In this document: one piece after another, positions 1-7,358 of the stretch
Layout of the letters: every line of letters starts with the position of its first letter
Numbering within the stretch: the stretch's first letter is position 1
Assembly (NCBI GenBank): GCA_000961725.1
Contig: LADS01000056.1
Coordinates: 1 to 64,000, forward strand
Length of the DNA: 64,000 nt
From: Desulfobulbaceae bacterium BRH_c16a
GTDB taxonomy: Bacteria > Desulfobacterota > Desulfobulbia > Desulfobulbales > Desulfocapsaceae
Direction: 5' to 3'
Program-made: the position numbers and the translations under genes
Notes under the pieces: model-generated
What the model was told of the DNA's origin: nothing
The model's input: the letters and a program-made list of their open reading frames with translations, nothing else
Databases searched by the model: none

Positions 1-529
1 CCTTCCCGTTTTCACGAACCTTGTAATGAATGGCATCGAGCCAGACAATGGGATAAATTGAGGCCAGGGGCCGGGCTTGCCATTCCTTGACCGTATGGAT
101 AATCTTATCAGTTATCGTGCTCAGGGTGCCGGTAGAAACCTCGAGACCATATATCTCCTGAAGATGGGCCGAGATATCATGGTAGCTCATACCCAGACCA
201 TAGAGGGCCAGTATTTTCTGCTCTATTTCACCATTCAGACTGGTCTGATGCTTCTTCACCAGTTGGGGGGAAAAGGTTCCATCCCGGTCGCGAGGAGTAG
301 TTAAGACAAAATTGCCATTCAACGATTTGATCGTCTTCCGGCTCTTCCCATTACGTCGATTTGCCGTGATTTCTTGGCCGAGATGTGAGTCCAATTCTCC
401 TTCGAGAGCTGCTTCCGTAAGATTTTTAATGAGTGGGGTGAGAATGCCTTCTTTACCTAATAGCGGCTTTCCTTCCTGGATAGATCTCAGCGCTGTTTCA
501 AAATCAAATCCATGGTTTTCTTCAGTCAT
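1..529 (-). CDS. IS256-family transposase, N-terminal part (runs off window)
   Basis: Open from ATG at 529 to the left edge, about 176 codons, so only roughly the first 40-45% of a usual 400-residue IS256 transposase is present. Typical family features are visible: the LTEAALEGELDSHLG segment near residues 43-57, the LTTPRDRDGTF segment, the YGLGMSYHDISAHLQEIYG helix-turn-helix-like stretch, and WLDAIHYK, which contains the first catalytic aspartate (about residue 165) of the DDE triad. The remaining DDE residues are outside the window. It acts on DNA to cut and join IS ends. Whether the copy is intact cannot be judged. Confidence 0.9.
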   Translation of the reverse strand, partial: MTEENHGFDFETALRSIQEGKPLLGKEGILTPLIKNLTEAALEGELDSHLGQEITANRRNGKSRKTIKSLNGNFVLTTPRDRDGTFSPQLVKKHQTSLNGEIEQKILALYGLGMSYHDISAHLQEIYGLEVSTGTLSTITDKIIHTVKEWQARPLASIYPIVWLDAIHYKVRENGK

Positions 530-597
530 GTCAGTTTCCTTTTTCGGGCTGATTATATCAGCTTTAAGTTAACTGACACAGAATTCTGAACACCCTC
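1..597 (-). mobile_element. IS256-family insertion sequence, right part only
   Basis: Holds the 5' part of an IS256-type transposase gene read on the minus strand and its terminal segment. The probable terminal inverted repeat begins near 597 and reads inward as GAGGGTGTTCAGAATTCTGT on the minus strand. The other end lies outside the window, so the paired inverted repeat and the expected target duplication (candidate 598-605) cannot be checked. The insertion truncates the gene that ends at 564. Confidence 0.85.
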
Positions 598-836
598 GTC
601 AAATATTCTGCAGGTAAGGCTTTACCCAATTTTTCAGCCATGCAATAATGCTGAATATCCGAGATTACATTAATGATACTCCTTGGCTTTACATATTGAC
701 GATTGTCTGTATTGATAAATGTGGCATTCGGGCTATATGAGCCGCCTCTACCACCACTGCTGCCGCCGCTATTACTACTGCCGGAACTGCCGCCCTTATA
801 GCCACTAAAGCCACTACTGTTTATGTTGTCGCTCAT
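564..836 (-). pseudogene. Ser/Gly-rich small protein truncated by the IS
   Basis: Starts with ATG at 836, overlapping the stop of the upstream HD-domain gene by 4 bases, so it was the next gene of the traD operon. Residues 5-35 are almost only Ser and Gly, followed by a more ordinary segment (NATFINTDNRQYVKPRSIINVISD). The last codons after AEYLT are supplied by the IS terminal sequence, and translation stops inside the IS. The original C-terminus is therefore lost. No function is recognised. The low-complexity linker followed by a folded patch could suit a small protein tethered to a partner, but that is guesswork. Confidence 0.7.
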
Positions 837-2164
837 GCCTGTTTATCTCCGTGAACTGATTCAACCGATACCAGGTCCAGGAGGATACCGGATTTAGCAT
901 CTTCCATAACGGCAATAGAATCAAACGCCTCGGCATGACAAGGCGTGTAATAGCCGTTCACGGTTGAACCTGATTTCATAGTTACGGTATAATACGCCCC
1001 AAAATATTGGTCCTTCAAAAGACCACCGGCAATGACATTCTCTTGCCGTAGTTGATGGACGATGGACAACAATACCTCCCGCATTTCTTTATCATCCATA
1101 GAGACTACTTCCAGCACTCCCGCTTTTTCCGCCTGTCTCTTGGCAATCAGTTCCAGTATCTTTGGCATAAAATAGACAACACCATTCGGCATGGAAAACG
1201 CCTGGAACCTTCGTCCCTCTAATTTATTGATATAGGGCCGCATGTCTTTCAGTAATTCTTGAGTGTTAAGCCATGACAGGTTGATGAGCTTTGGGGCAGC
1301 CACCTTCTTTTTTGTCTCTGATTTTTCATCAAATATACCGTCTTGCGCCTTTGCTTCGTTGTGCCACCCAGGAGGTTTTTCTAATGGCTGGAGTCGCTCC
1401 TGTGCCTGCTCTAGCTCTTGTTGACGTGCAAGTTGATCTGCCCGTTTCAAAGTCTTGCCCAGTAGCTCTTGAGGCTGTTTGTGGTGGAATTTTACGGCCT
1501 GTAAGATTTCCTCTTTTTGGTGAAGTTCTTTGAACGATTGAAGACCGACCAGAATCCGGCCAGCGGCTAAGGGATGTTCGCCCAGGCTGTACAAATGCCC
1601 CCGGATGGATGGCAGTTTCCCCAGATCATGGGACAAGGCGGCAATGATGGTATCCGGCATAAGATAGCCGGTATCGGATTCCTGTAGCAGCCGGACCACC
1701 TGTTCAGCCACATTCAGGGAATGGTCAATCAGGTTTGTTTGACCAAGCAGGGTGTAGGTGTTGGAATCCCAGGTGGCTTCTACATCGCGACTGACATTGA
1801 CGACAGATGGACACCCTCCTTCCGTGTCCAGCAAAGACAAAAGATCACGGCAAACTGCCTGTTGCTGGGCAGCATGGCGCAATGGTTGAATATGTTTTTT
1901 GTAGAATTCCTGTATTCGTGCATTCTGAAATTCGATGAATACTTCTTCGATAGCTTCCAATACCGGCTCATCCCGCCAGATTGGAGCCAGATCAGCTATA
2001 TCGACCTCTCCGTTTCTAATCCACAACTGAGATAAGTTTTTTAACAACATTACTTTTTTGGATACAGCAGGTTTTTTCCCTGACCTTACGAGAAGCATCC
2101 ATATTGTGCTGGCAAAGAACAAAATTCCAAGGCCAAGGATGGTATTGATCTCTGCAGCAGTCAT
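833..2164 (-). CDS. Membrane-anchored HD-domain protein, candidate MOBH-related relaxase or processing factor
   Basis: 443 residues. One hydrophobic segment at about residues 8-28 (LGLGILFFASTIWMLLV) should anchor it in the inner membrane with the rest in the cytoplasm. The middle (about residues 140-245) has an HD-type metal site: a His in the LIDHSLNVA segment, HD in ALSHDLGK, and later His residues including FHHKQ. Relaxases of the MOBH family (TraI_2 domain, as in R27 and SXT) carry such HD signatures and sit beside the coupling protein. This gene is immediately downstream of the TraD-like gene with a 4-base overlap. No other relaxase is seen in the window, so this is the best candidate. 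It could instead be an HD phosphohydrolase, so the relaxase role is an inference. Confidence 0.6.
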   Translation of the reverse strand: MTAAEINTILGLGILFFASTIWMLLVRSGKKPAVSKKVMLLKNLSQLWIRNGEVDIADLAPIWRDEPVLEAIEEVFIEFQNARIQEFYKKHIQPLRHAAQQQAVCRDLLSLLDTEGGCPSVVNVSRDVEATWDSNTYTLLGQTNLIDHSLNVAEQVVRLLQESDTGYLMPDTIIAALSHDLGKLPSIRGHLYSLGEHPLAAGRILVGLQSFKELHQKEEILQAVKFHHKQPQELLGKTLKRADQLARQQELEQAQERLQPLEKPPGWHNEAKAQDGIFDEKSETKKKVAAPKLINLSWLNTQELLKDMRPYINKLEGRRFQAFSMPNGVVYFMPKILELIAKRQAEKAGVLEVVSMDDKEMREVLLSIVHQLRQENVIAGGLLKDQYFGAYYTVTMKSGSTVNGYYTPCHAEAFDSIAVMEDAKSGILLDLVSVESVHGDKQA

Positions 2165-3561
2165 CCGTCCCCCCTCCCCTCTTCGCCTGACCGATCTTCC
2201 TGATAATCGTCCTCATAATCATCCCATTGTGGTCTAATTTCGGGAAAGATCACCTTAAGGCCAGCCGTGGGAACATCCGCGGTGATTCCCCGATAAATTC
2301 CTGAATAGGTAGTCATGAAGAACTGACGGGGAGCCAGGTTCAATACTTCGGTGTGCTTAACCCGTACATCCTCGGTCTCTCTGATAGCCAGCCCACCACC
2401 CACAGAGATAACCGGACTGAAGACCCGTTTTTCTCCAAGATGATCTGAGATATAGGTGGCGGTCTTGGCATCGGGCACCCGCATAAACAATTTGGTATTG
2501 CAATTATCCAGGATAGTATTGGCTCGATCCTGGCCAATCTCGGCATAAAGTTGGCTCACTGACTGGCAATAGCCGTGGATATAGACACCAGCGCCGCCGG
2601 CCTTGGCAAAGAGCTCCTCAATCCCTTCATATAAAACAGATTGGGCCTCGTCGATATGTAGAGCCAGAGACGGAAATATCTTTTTATCACTGGAGTACCT
2701 GCGACCGACAAAAGCCTGAATATTAGAAACAATAACCTTCCCAGCAGTATAAGCCGCCCGTTTGGTGAGCAAAGAGCCAAGCTGGACAATCATGATAACG
2801 CCTTTGTTTTGCTCCAGGCGGCTGATGAAACGGTTTTCGTTGGCCTGGCCAAGAATCTGTCCTACATTGCCACTGGTTAATTCCGTCAGTGCCACACGCA
2901 GCGAGGAGGCAACCTTGGAATGGTAGTCGGCTGTCGAAGCGATGATCCTTCGTAAATTCAGAGCAAGCTGTCGGGCCTGTGGGGTGTCAATACCTTCGAT
3001 TTTTTCTTTGAGCTTCTCGAGATCAGCATGACTGATATTGTTTTTGACATCGTTGAGATTGAAATCCGGTTTTTTATTATTGGCTTCAGCCAACAAGATA
3101 AGGGCCTGTATCACCACCAGGCTGATTTCGTAGGCAACAGAGAAGAAATAAGGCTCCCTGCCTACCGCAACACCGGCGGTAATATGGGCCACTATTTCCT
3201 CGATCATATAGTAATGAGAGAGAGGATTAAAAACTGCACTGTATTGGGGGAAGACAGGGGTAAGCAGTATTAAATCCTCTTGTCTGCCGGTATCGAAAGC
3301 CACCTGGACAATTTTCGAGAAAAGTTCGTTGTCACCCTTGGGGTCGATGACTACCACTGAATACCCCTTGCGAATATCCTGCTCGATGATTCCTTCCATA
3401 GTGCGGGTCTTCCCCACCCTGGTTGTCCCGAAGCACCAGAAATGCCCTTTGCGGTCATTATCAGGGAAGCCAAGCGGTATTAACATATCTGGATGGTCCA
3501 GATGAAAGCCATCGCCTATAAGGGTATATGGCTCTTTGGGTTGTTTTTTTCTCCAGATCAA
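2161..3561 (-). CDS. traD: VirD4/TraD-type conjugative coupling ATPase
   Basis: 466 residues, a hexameric inner-membrane-associated motor that recruits the relaxase-DNA complex and feeds it to the secretion channel. Walker A is visible as GTTRVGKTRT near residue 49, Walker B as LALHIDEAQ near residue 300, followed by a Gln-rich motif (YCQSVSQLYAEIGQ). The C-terminus is acidic (DDYEDDYQEDRSGEEG), as in many coupling proteins. It is shorter than F TraD and lacks an obvious N-terminal membrane domain; the membrane anchor could be supplied by the next gene, which has one. Start codon overlaps the stop of the NusA-like gene by 4 bases, giving a tightly coupled three- or four-gene operon. The family call is firm; naming it traD follows gene context. 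Confidence 0.85.
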   Translation of the reverse strand: MIWRKKQPKEPYTLIGDGFHLDHPDMLIPLGFPDNDRKGHFWCFGTTRVGKTRTMEGIIEQDIRKGYSVVVIDPKGDNELFSKIVQVAFDTGRQEDLILLTPVFPQYSAVFNPLSHYYMIEEIVAHITAGVAVGREPYFFSVAYEISLVVIQALILLAEANNKKPDFNLNDVKNNISHADLEKLKEKIEGIDTPQARQLALNLRRIIASTADYHSKVASSLRVALTELTSGNVGQILGQANENRFISRLEQNKGVIMIVQLGSLLTKRAAYTAGKVIVSNIQAFVGRRYSSDKKIFPSLALHIDEAQSVLYEGIEELFAKAGGAGVYIHGYCQSVSQLYAEIGQDRANTILDNCNTKLFMRVPDAKTATYISDHLGEKRVFSPVISVGGGLAIRETEDVRVKHTEVLNLAPRQFFMTTYSGIYRGITADVPTAGLKVIFPEIRPQWDDYEDDYQEDRSGEEGRGDG

Positions 3562-4307
3562 GATTTTTTACCCATTTCCATCTTTTCTACCGTAACCTGA
3601 ATATGCTCATGCAATTCCCTGGATGCAGTCAAGATTACCTGTTTTGGTAAAAACCCACCGGCTTCAACAAAACTCTTATGGCCGACATACCGTTTGGCGC
3701 AATACAGCGTTATCTCTGTGGCAGTGCCAAGCTGCTCTCTCAGTAAAGCAGTCACCAGATTCTTTGAAACACGATCAACCACCACCTTGACCCGGGTGAT
3801 CCCGCGCAATTTCACAGAGTCCACCCGTCGCAGATGAAAGGCTCGTCTTTGGCCAACGGCCAACATATTCCGTTCATGCATGCCAACACGATTCAAAGGA
3901 CACTCGGCTATGATCGCCAGGCCTTTTTCAATCTCGATCTCTACCAGGAAACCATCATTGTTTTTACGGATAATATCCCCCCAGCGCAGCTGATGTTCCA
4001 ATTGTTTATAACGAGCCACTTCATGCAGGCAGGCAATCTTGGTAAAATTCTGGTCAAGTGCCCTCTGGATAGTGTTCCAGCCCCGCACGGAGACAAAATC
4101 AAGCTGATTTTGTAGGGGGATACCAGACTGCTTGGCATAGTGCAGTGCCTGCAGGTAGTCGTCAGCAAACAGGACAACCGTCCCTGTCCCATACCAGCGA
4201 GACAGCATAGTCGAAAAGGTCTTCTCGATCTCGGCCACAACCTGACCTCGACTGAGGCCATATTTGTCGACGAAGGAATTGATGATTTCGTTGTATTGGG
4301 TCTGCAT
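3558..4307 (-). CDS. NusA-like protein with S1/KH-type features, first gene of the traD operon
   Basis: 249 residues with no membrane segment. The order of blocks resembles transcription factor NusA. An N-terminal helical region (about 1-60) reads like the NusA polymerase-binding start (VDKYGLSRGQVVAEIEK). A middle block (about 110-165) reads like an S1 domain (WGDIIRKNNDGFLVEIE, then CPLNRVGMHERNMLAVGQ). It is followed by RVSKNLVTALLREQLG, which matches in pattern the start of the NusA KH region. It is much shorter than chromosomal NusA and lacks the second KH and acidic repeats. It may bind nascent transfer-operon RNA or the polymerase to alter termination. The assignment rests on motif order read by eye; an alternative is an unrelated S1-fold protein. 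Confidence 0.5.
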   Translation of the reverse strand: MQTQYNEIINSFVDKYGLSRGQVVAEIEKTFSTMLSRWYGTGTVVLFADDYLQALHYAKQSGIPLQNQLDFVSVRGWNTIQRALDQNFTKIACLHEVARYKQLEHQLRWGDIIRKNNDGFLVEIEIEKGLAIIAECPLNRVGMHERNMLAVGQRRAFHLRRVDSVKLRGITRVKVVVDRVSKNLVTALLREQLGTATEITLYCAKRYVGHKSFVEAGGFLPKQVILTASRELHEHIQVTVEKMEMGKKS

Positions 4308-4441
4308 ATTTGCCGGATGTTATTTTTCCTCCTATTATCTCTTTCCGGCCATGTATGCTTTTTTGAGGAAAAATTTTCATTTTTTGCTGTTTTTATGCAA
4401 AAAAAAGTGAAATTTCCCCAGAATTTAACGTGGAAAATTAT

Positions 4442-4505
4442 TTTCTTGATTTCTTTCAAGAAAGGATATTTATTTGGAATATAATTCCACTTAATTTATT
4501 TAAGT
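4442..4505. repeat. Three consecutive inverted repeats
   Basis: Dyad 1: TTTCTTGA (4442-4449) and TCAAGAAA (4456-4463), perfect 8-base arms with a 6-base spacer. Dyad 2: GGAAT (4476-4480) and ATTCC (4484-4488). Dyad 3: ACTTAA (4489-4494) and TTAAGT (4500-4505). Dyads 2 and 3 abut. They lie upstream of the NusA-like gene and could be operators or oriT stem-loops. Confidence 0.75.
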
Positions 4506-4607
4506 AATCCCTTCCGGGAAAATAACTGAGGCTTCATGGTATATTTTTCATAATATATTTCGATGAATGACCCAGTGATTTTTGTACCTGCCATATGATT
4601 TCTGCAA

Positions 4608-4641
4608 GAAAAGTTTAATCACATTTGTGAACCTCTTTTTT
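4608..4641. repeat. Direct repeat copy 1 with internal dyad TCACA-TT-TGTGA
   Basis: A 34-base unit starting GAAAAGTTTAATC and ending CCTCTTTTTT, repeated at 4771-4804 with only two differences. The two differences fall at paired positions of the internal dyad, so the dyad stays perfect in both copies. Confidence 0.85.
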
Positions 4642-4770
4642 GGATGATTTTGGATATGGCCCCCCTGACAAGACGATAATATTATTCTGTTTTTATCGTC
4701 CTCTTCGTCAACTTTTCCAACCCCTTTTTTTCATCGACAAGACAAATCCGTCCGGACAAATCCCATACAG

Positions 4771-4804
4771 GAAAAGTTTAATCGCATTTGCGAACCTCTT
4801 TTTT
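4771..4804. repeat. Direct repeat copy 2 with internal dyad TCGCA-TT-TGCGA
   Basis: Second copy of the 34-base unit, 163 bases after the first. A-to-G on the left arm and T-to-C on the right arm compensate each other relative to copy 1. The copy is followed by GTGGAT where copy 1 has GGAT. Confidence 0.85.
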
Positions 4805-4890
4805 GTGGATAAATCCGTTTGATTTCTTTTGCCGTTGATTCCCCGTAGCACATTGCACATAGCAATAGAGCAACACCCCACCCCATCACC

Positions 4891-4964
4891 GGGAGAAAAA
4901 TAACTCTCCCTCCATGGGCATAGTTGTCTTCTCCCACAATCCACAAGATTAAAGGAGAACAACC
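4891..4964 (+). promoter_or_regulatory. Repeated leader element, copy 1 (before the rad52-like gene)
   Basis: Arm A GGGAGA (4891-4896) can pair with A' TCTCCC (4905-4910) or with B' AGTTGTCTTCTCCC (4922-4935). B' can also pair with the ribosome-binding segment GGAGAACAAC (4954-4963) directly before the ATG at 4965. Only one of these pairings can exist at a time, as in an RNA switch that hides or frees the ribosome-binding site. No T-run follows B' here. Confidence 0.6.
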
Positions 4965-5699
4965 ATGTCAACACTCATAGAAAAAATTAACAAAATCAAC
5001 GAATTGATCAGAAGTTTTGGCCGCAATGCCGTGCAGGAAATTAAAATGAAAGACAAGGACGGCAAGGTGATTGGTCAAATTCGCTATGGCTATAAACCGC
5101 AGTATGTATTTGACGCAGTCAATCAAATCATAGAACCGGAAAACTGGCGTTATGAACTGACTAAGGAAGAGATTTTTGACAATCAGGTTGTAGCAGAGGT
5201 GACGTTATTTTTGAAAACCGATACCGATGAATGGCTTTGCAAAGGATCACACAAAGGACAGATGAATATAGTGAAAGGCAATGTTGGCGATGCTCAGAAA
5301 GGGGCAATTACCGATGCACTTCAGAAATGTCTCTCCCTTTGCTCTATCGGACAAGATTCATATCGTGGCTTACTTGAGACTGTTTACAATTCACGCAGCC
5401 CACAAGCGCCAGCGAGACAATCTTTACCGAAACACACCCCGCAATCTCAACCAATTCTTCCACCAAAAACCGAAGTGACGCAACCAACATTACCACCAAC
5501 TGCTCAGTCTCTACCAGTTCCTCCAGAACCTACCAATTCTGCTTCCCTGCCCAAGATTGACGGTATCACATACGAACATCATGACAGTATTATTATCGCA
5601 ATGGGCAAAGTCTTTGATAAAAAGGAGCTATTAAAAGCGGTAGGGTTCAAATGGAATAAAGATCAGAAAAACTGGTACAAAGACCTGACGACCCATTAA
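4965..5699 (+). CDS. Rad52/Sak-type single-strand annealing protein
   Basis: 244 residues. The N-terminal half (about 1-145) reads as a Rad52/Rad22-family annealing domain: an early GYKPQYVFDAVNQIIEPENW segment, and the diagnostic stretch GDAQKGAITDALQKCLSLCSIG near residues 107-128. A Pro/Gln-rich linker (about 150-190) leads to a small C-terminal domain (ITYEHHDSIIIAMGKVFDKK to the end). Such proteins anneal complementary single strands in phage and mobile-element recombination. The downstream exonuclease and SSB genes are the usual partners of such a module. Start chosen at the ATG after AAAGGAG at 4951. The family is recognised from motifs only. Confidence 0.8.
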   Translation: MSTLIEKINKINELIRSFGRNAVQEIKMKDKDGKVIGQIRYGYKPQYVFDAVNQIIEPENWRYELTKEEIFDNQVVAEVTLFLKTDTDEWLCKGSHKGQMNIVKGNVGDAQKGAITDALQKCLSLCSIGQDSYRGLLETVYNSRSPQAPARQSLPKHTPQSQPILPPKTEVTQPTLPPTAQSLPVPPEPTNSASLPKIDGITYEHHDSIIIAMGKVFDKKELLKAVGFKWNKDQKNWYKDLTTH

Positions 5700-5754
5700 T
5701 TCATTAGACTGACTCTAACACAAGCTGTTTACAGCGTTTTTTTACCCACCCAAC

Positions 5755-5830
5755 GAGGGAGCAACACTCTTCCCTCAAGGGAAATCCGTGTGTTCTCCCC
5801 GCAAAATTTTCATTTCTAAGGAGAAACATC
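5755..5830 (+). promoter_or_regulatory. Repeated leader element, copy 2 (before the exonuclease gene)
   Basis: GAGGGA (5755-5760) pairs with TCCCTC (5771-5776). Alternatively GGGAGCAACAC pairs with GTGTGTTCTCCC (5788-5799). The latter arm also matches the ribosome-binding segment GGAGAAACA (5820-5828) with one bulge. Same architecture as the copy at 4891 but with different base sequence. Confidence 0.6.
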
Positions 5831-6820
5831 ATGGATATCAAAAACACACTGCTCACCGGGTTACAAAAATTTGCAAAACAACACACTCTGACTACCCTGG
5901 GAGATCGAAGCAGCTACCTTGGCGCATCTGATATTGGATACTGCCCACGAAAGGTAATTCTTGATCGATTACATCCCGCCGAACATGACCTGGCCACATT
6001 GCTCCGTTTCCAAAGAGGACACATGGCCGAGGATATTGTCGCAAACGCAATGACCGCCGCCGGCTTTAATAATTTCGACCGACAGGTTGAGGCTATTGCC
6101 AGCGGTAGTACTCCCATCAGGTGCCACATTGATTTTGTTTTCAATGCACCGAAACTGAAAGCCGTACTCGAAGTCAAATCGGTTAGTGCCATTCCTGACG
6201 GGCCGTATAGCTCCTGGGAATCTCAATTGTATATGCAGATGGGAGCGTTAAAAGAACAATTTCCTGATTACACGATCAAAGGTGCAGTTCTGGCCATTGA
6301 TTTAGGAAGCGGTGATATTGGATTTTTCAACGGCTACAAGCCAGATGAGATTTTGTACAAAGGATTGAAAGACAGGGCGACGTCCATCTGGACAGATTAT
6401 CAGTTCATGATGCTCGGCCACCCAAAAAATCCACCAACCGACCCCAGCCTGCTTTGCGGATATTGTAATAATTTGACCACCTGTCCCCGATTTGCAGCCA
6501 AAGAGGTTCCTGATCTGGAAGACTGTGTCACCGAATTACGATCTTTGCTGGAACAGGGCAAAGTATTGGACAAACAGATTGAACCCATGAAGGCCAATTT
6601 ACTTGCAATAGTGAATCAGGCCGGACATTCGATCAAAGTAAACAACACCATCCTTTCTAAAGCAGTTCGCTCACGGCAACATACTGATACCGGAGCCTTA
6701 ACAGCCTTTTTGGCGGAGATGGGGCATACGATGCAAGAATTTCAAGAATCAAGCTCGTATTCATTCCTGGATATTAAAACCTCCAAGACGACAATCCCAA
6801 AAAACCAAAAAGCGGCATAA
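5831..6820 (+). CDS. PD-(D/E)XK exonuclease of the Cas4/RecB type with Fe-S cysteines
   Basis: 329 residues. A lone Cys in GYCPRKV (about residue 37) and a downstream trio in CGYCNNLTTCPRF (about residues 213-224) form the four-cysteine pattern of Cas4/AddB iron-sulphur nucleases. Between them lie the nuclease core residues: HIDFVF (Asp, about 100) and VLEVKS (Glu-x-Lys, about 113-118), followed by a Gln-bearing helix (SQLYMQMGAL). It would resect DNA ends and feed single strands to the annealing protein encoded just upstream. Spacer to the previous gene is 131 bases and holds a leader; the SSB gene follows after 29 bases. Good start with AAGGAG at 5818. Confidence 0.8.
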   Translation: MDIKNTLLTGLQKFAKQHTLTTLGDRSSYLGASDIGYCPRKVILDRLHPAEHDLATLLRFQRGHMAEDIVANAMTAAGFNNFDRQVEAIASGSTPIRCHIDFVFNAPKLKAVLEVKSVSAIPDGPYSSWESQLYMQMGALKEQFPDYTIKGAVLAIDLGSGDIGFFNGYKPDEILYKGLKDRATSIWTDYQFMMLGHPKNPPTDPSLLCGYCNNLTTCPRFAAKEVPDLEDCVTELRSLLEQGKVLDKQIEPMKANLLAIVNQAGHSIKVNNTILSKAVRSRQHTDTGALTAFLAEMGHTMQEFQESSSYSFLDIKTSKTTIPKNQKAA

Positions 6821-6849
6821 ACCAACAACCCATAAAGGAGAGCAACATC

Positions 6850-7257
6850 ATGAACAAAGCAATGGTAATCGGCAACTTAGGCAATGACCCAGAAATTCGT
6901 TACACCCAGAAAGGTGCTGCTGTGGCAACTTTTTCTCTCGCTACTACTGAAAAGTGGAAGGATGCAGACGGAGTACAACAGGAGCATACCGAGTGGCACA
7001 AAATTGTAGCCTGGAGAGGATTGGCCGAAATTTGCGGAGATCACCTCAAGAAAGGTTCGAAAGTCTATATTGAGGGCAAAATGCAAACCAGAAAGTGGGA
7101 AGAGAACGGTAATATTCGTTACACCACAGAGATTATTGCCAAGAGCATGGAAATGCTTGGTGGCAAAAACTTTGATAAGGAACCTACCTCGTCTTCTGCG
7201 GCTCATGGAAATAATGGGGATAACCCACCATTGCCGGACGCGGAAGTTCCGTTTTAA
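6850..7257 (+). CDS. ssb: Single-stranded DNA-binding protein
   Basis: 135 residues, short for an SSB but complete. The OB-fold start MNKAMVIGNLGNDPEIRYT and the segment GSKVYIEGKMQTRKW are classic. The C-terminal tip DAEVPF resembles the acidic DDDIPF tail that docks partner proteins. It protects single strands produced by the neighbouring exonuclease or during transfer. The gene follows the exonuclease by 29 bases with AAAGGAG before the ATG and, unlike most neighbours, has no hairpin leader, so it is probably cotranslated with the exonuclease mRNA. Confidence 0.95.
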   Translation: MNKAMVIGNLGNDPEIRYTQKGAAVATFSLATTEKWKDADGVQQEHTEWHKIVAWRGLAEICGDHLKKGSKVYIEGKMQTRKWEENGNIRYTTEIIAKSMEMLGGKNFDKEPTSSSAAHGNNGDNPPLPDAEVPF

Positions 7258-7290
7258 TCTGACAGAGTCGATAAAAACCAGTTCACCCAC

Positions 7291-7358
7291 CAGGGGCAAA
7301 ACATCCCCTGCCGGGAGTGTCTTGCCCTTTTTTATTTTCAGTCAAAAGGAGACAAGAC
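7291..7358 (+). promoter_or_regulatory. Repeated leader element, copy 3 (before the methyltransferase-like gene)
   Basis: A CAGGGGCAAAACA (7291-7303), A' TCCCCTG (7304-7310), B' TGTCTTGCCC (7318-7327) followed by six T (7328-7333). A:B' pairs 9 of 10 and with its T-run looks like an intrinsic terminator. B' also matches GACAAGACA next to the ribosome-binding site (7351-7359). Confidence 0.65.

Larger units (their letters stand above)
4308..4964. other. Gene-free divergent control region, candidate oriT
   Basis: About 650 bases separate the minus-strand traD operon from the plus-strand recombination genes. No coding sequence is supported. The region is AT-rich and contains three consecutive dyads (4442-4505), a pair of 34-base direct repeats with internal dyads (4608-4641, 4771-4804), an 8-base palindrome GTCCGGAC near 4750, and the leader of the rad52-like gene at its right end. 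Such clusters of direct and inverted repeats beside relaxase and coupling genes are typical of transfer origins, but regulator binding is an equally good reading. Confidence 0.5.

Noticed and set aside
7317..7358. Upstream start of the methyltransferase-like gene at 7317
   Set aside because: It lies in the leader B' arm and T-run; the ATG at 7359 has AAAAGGAG.
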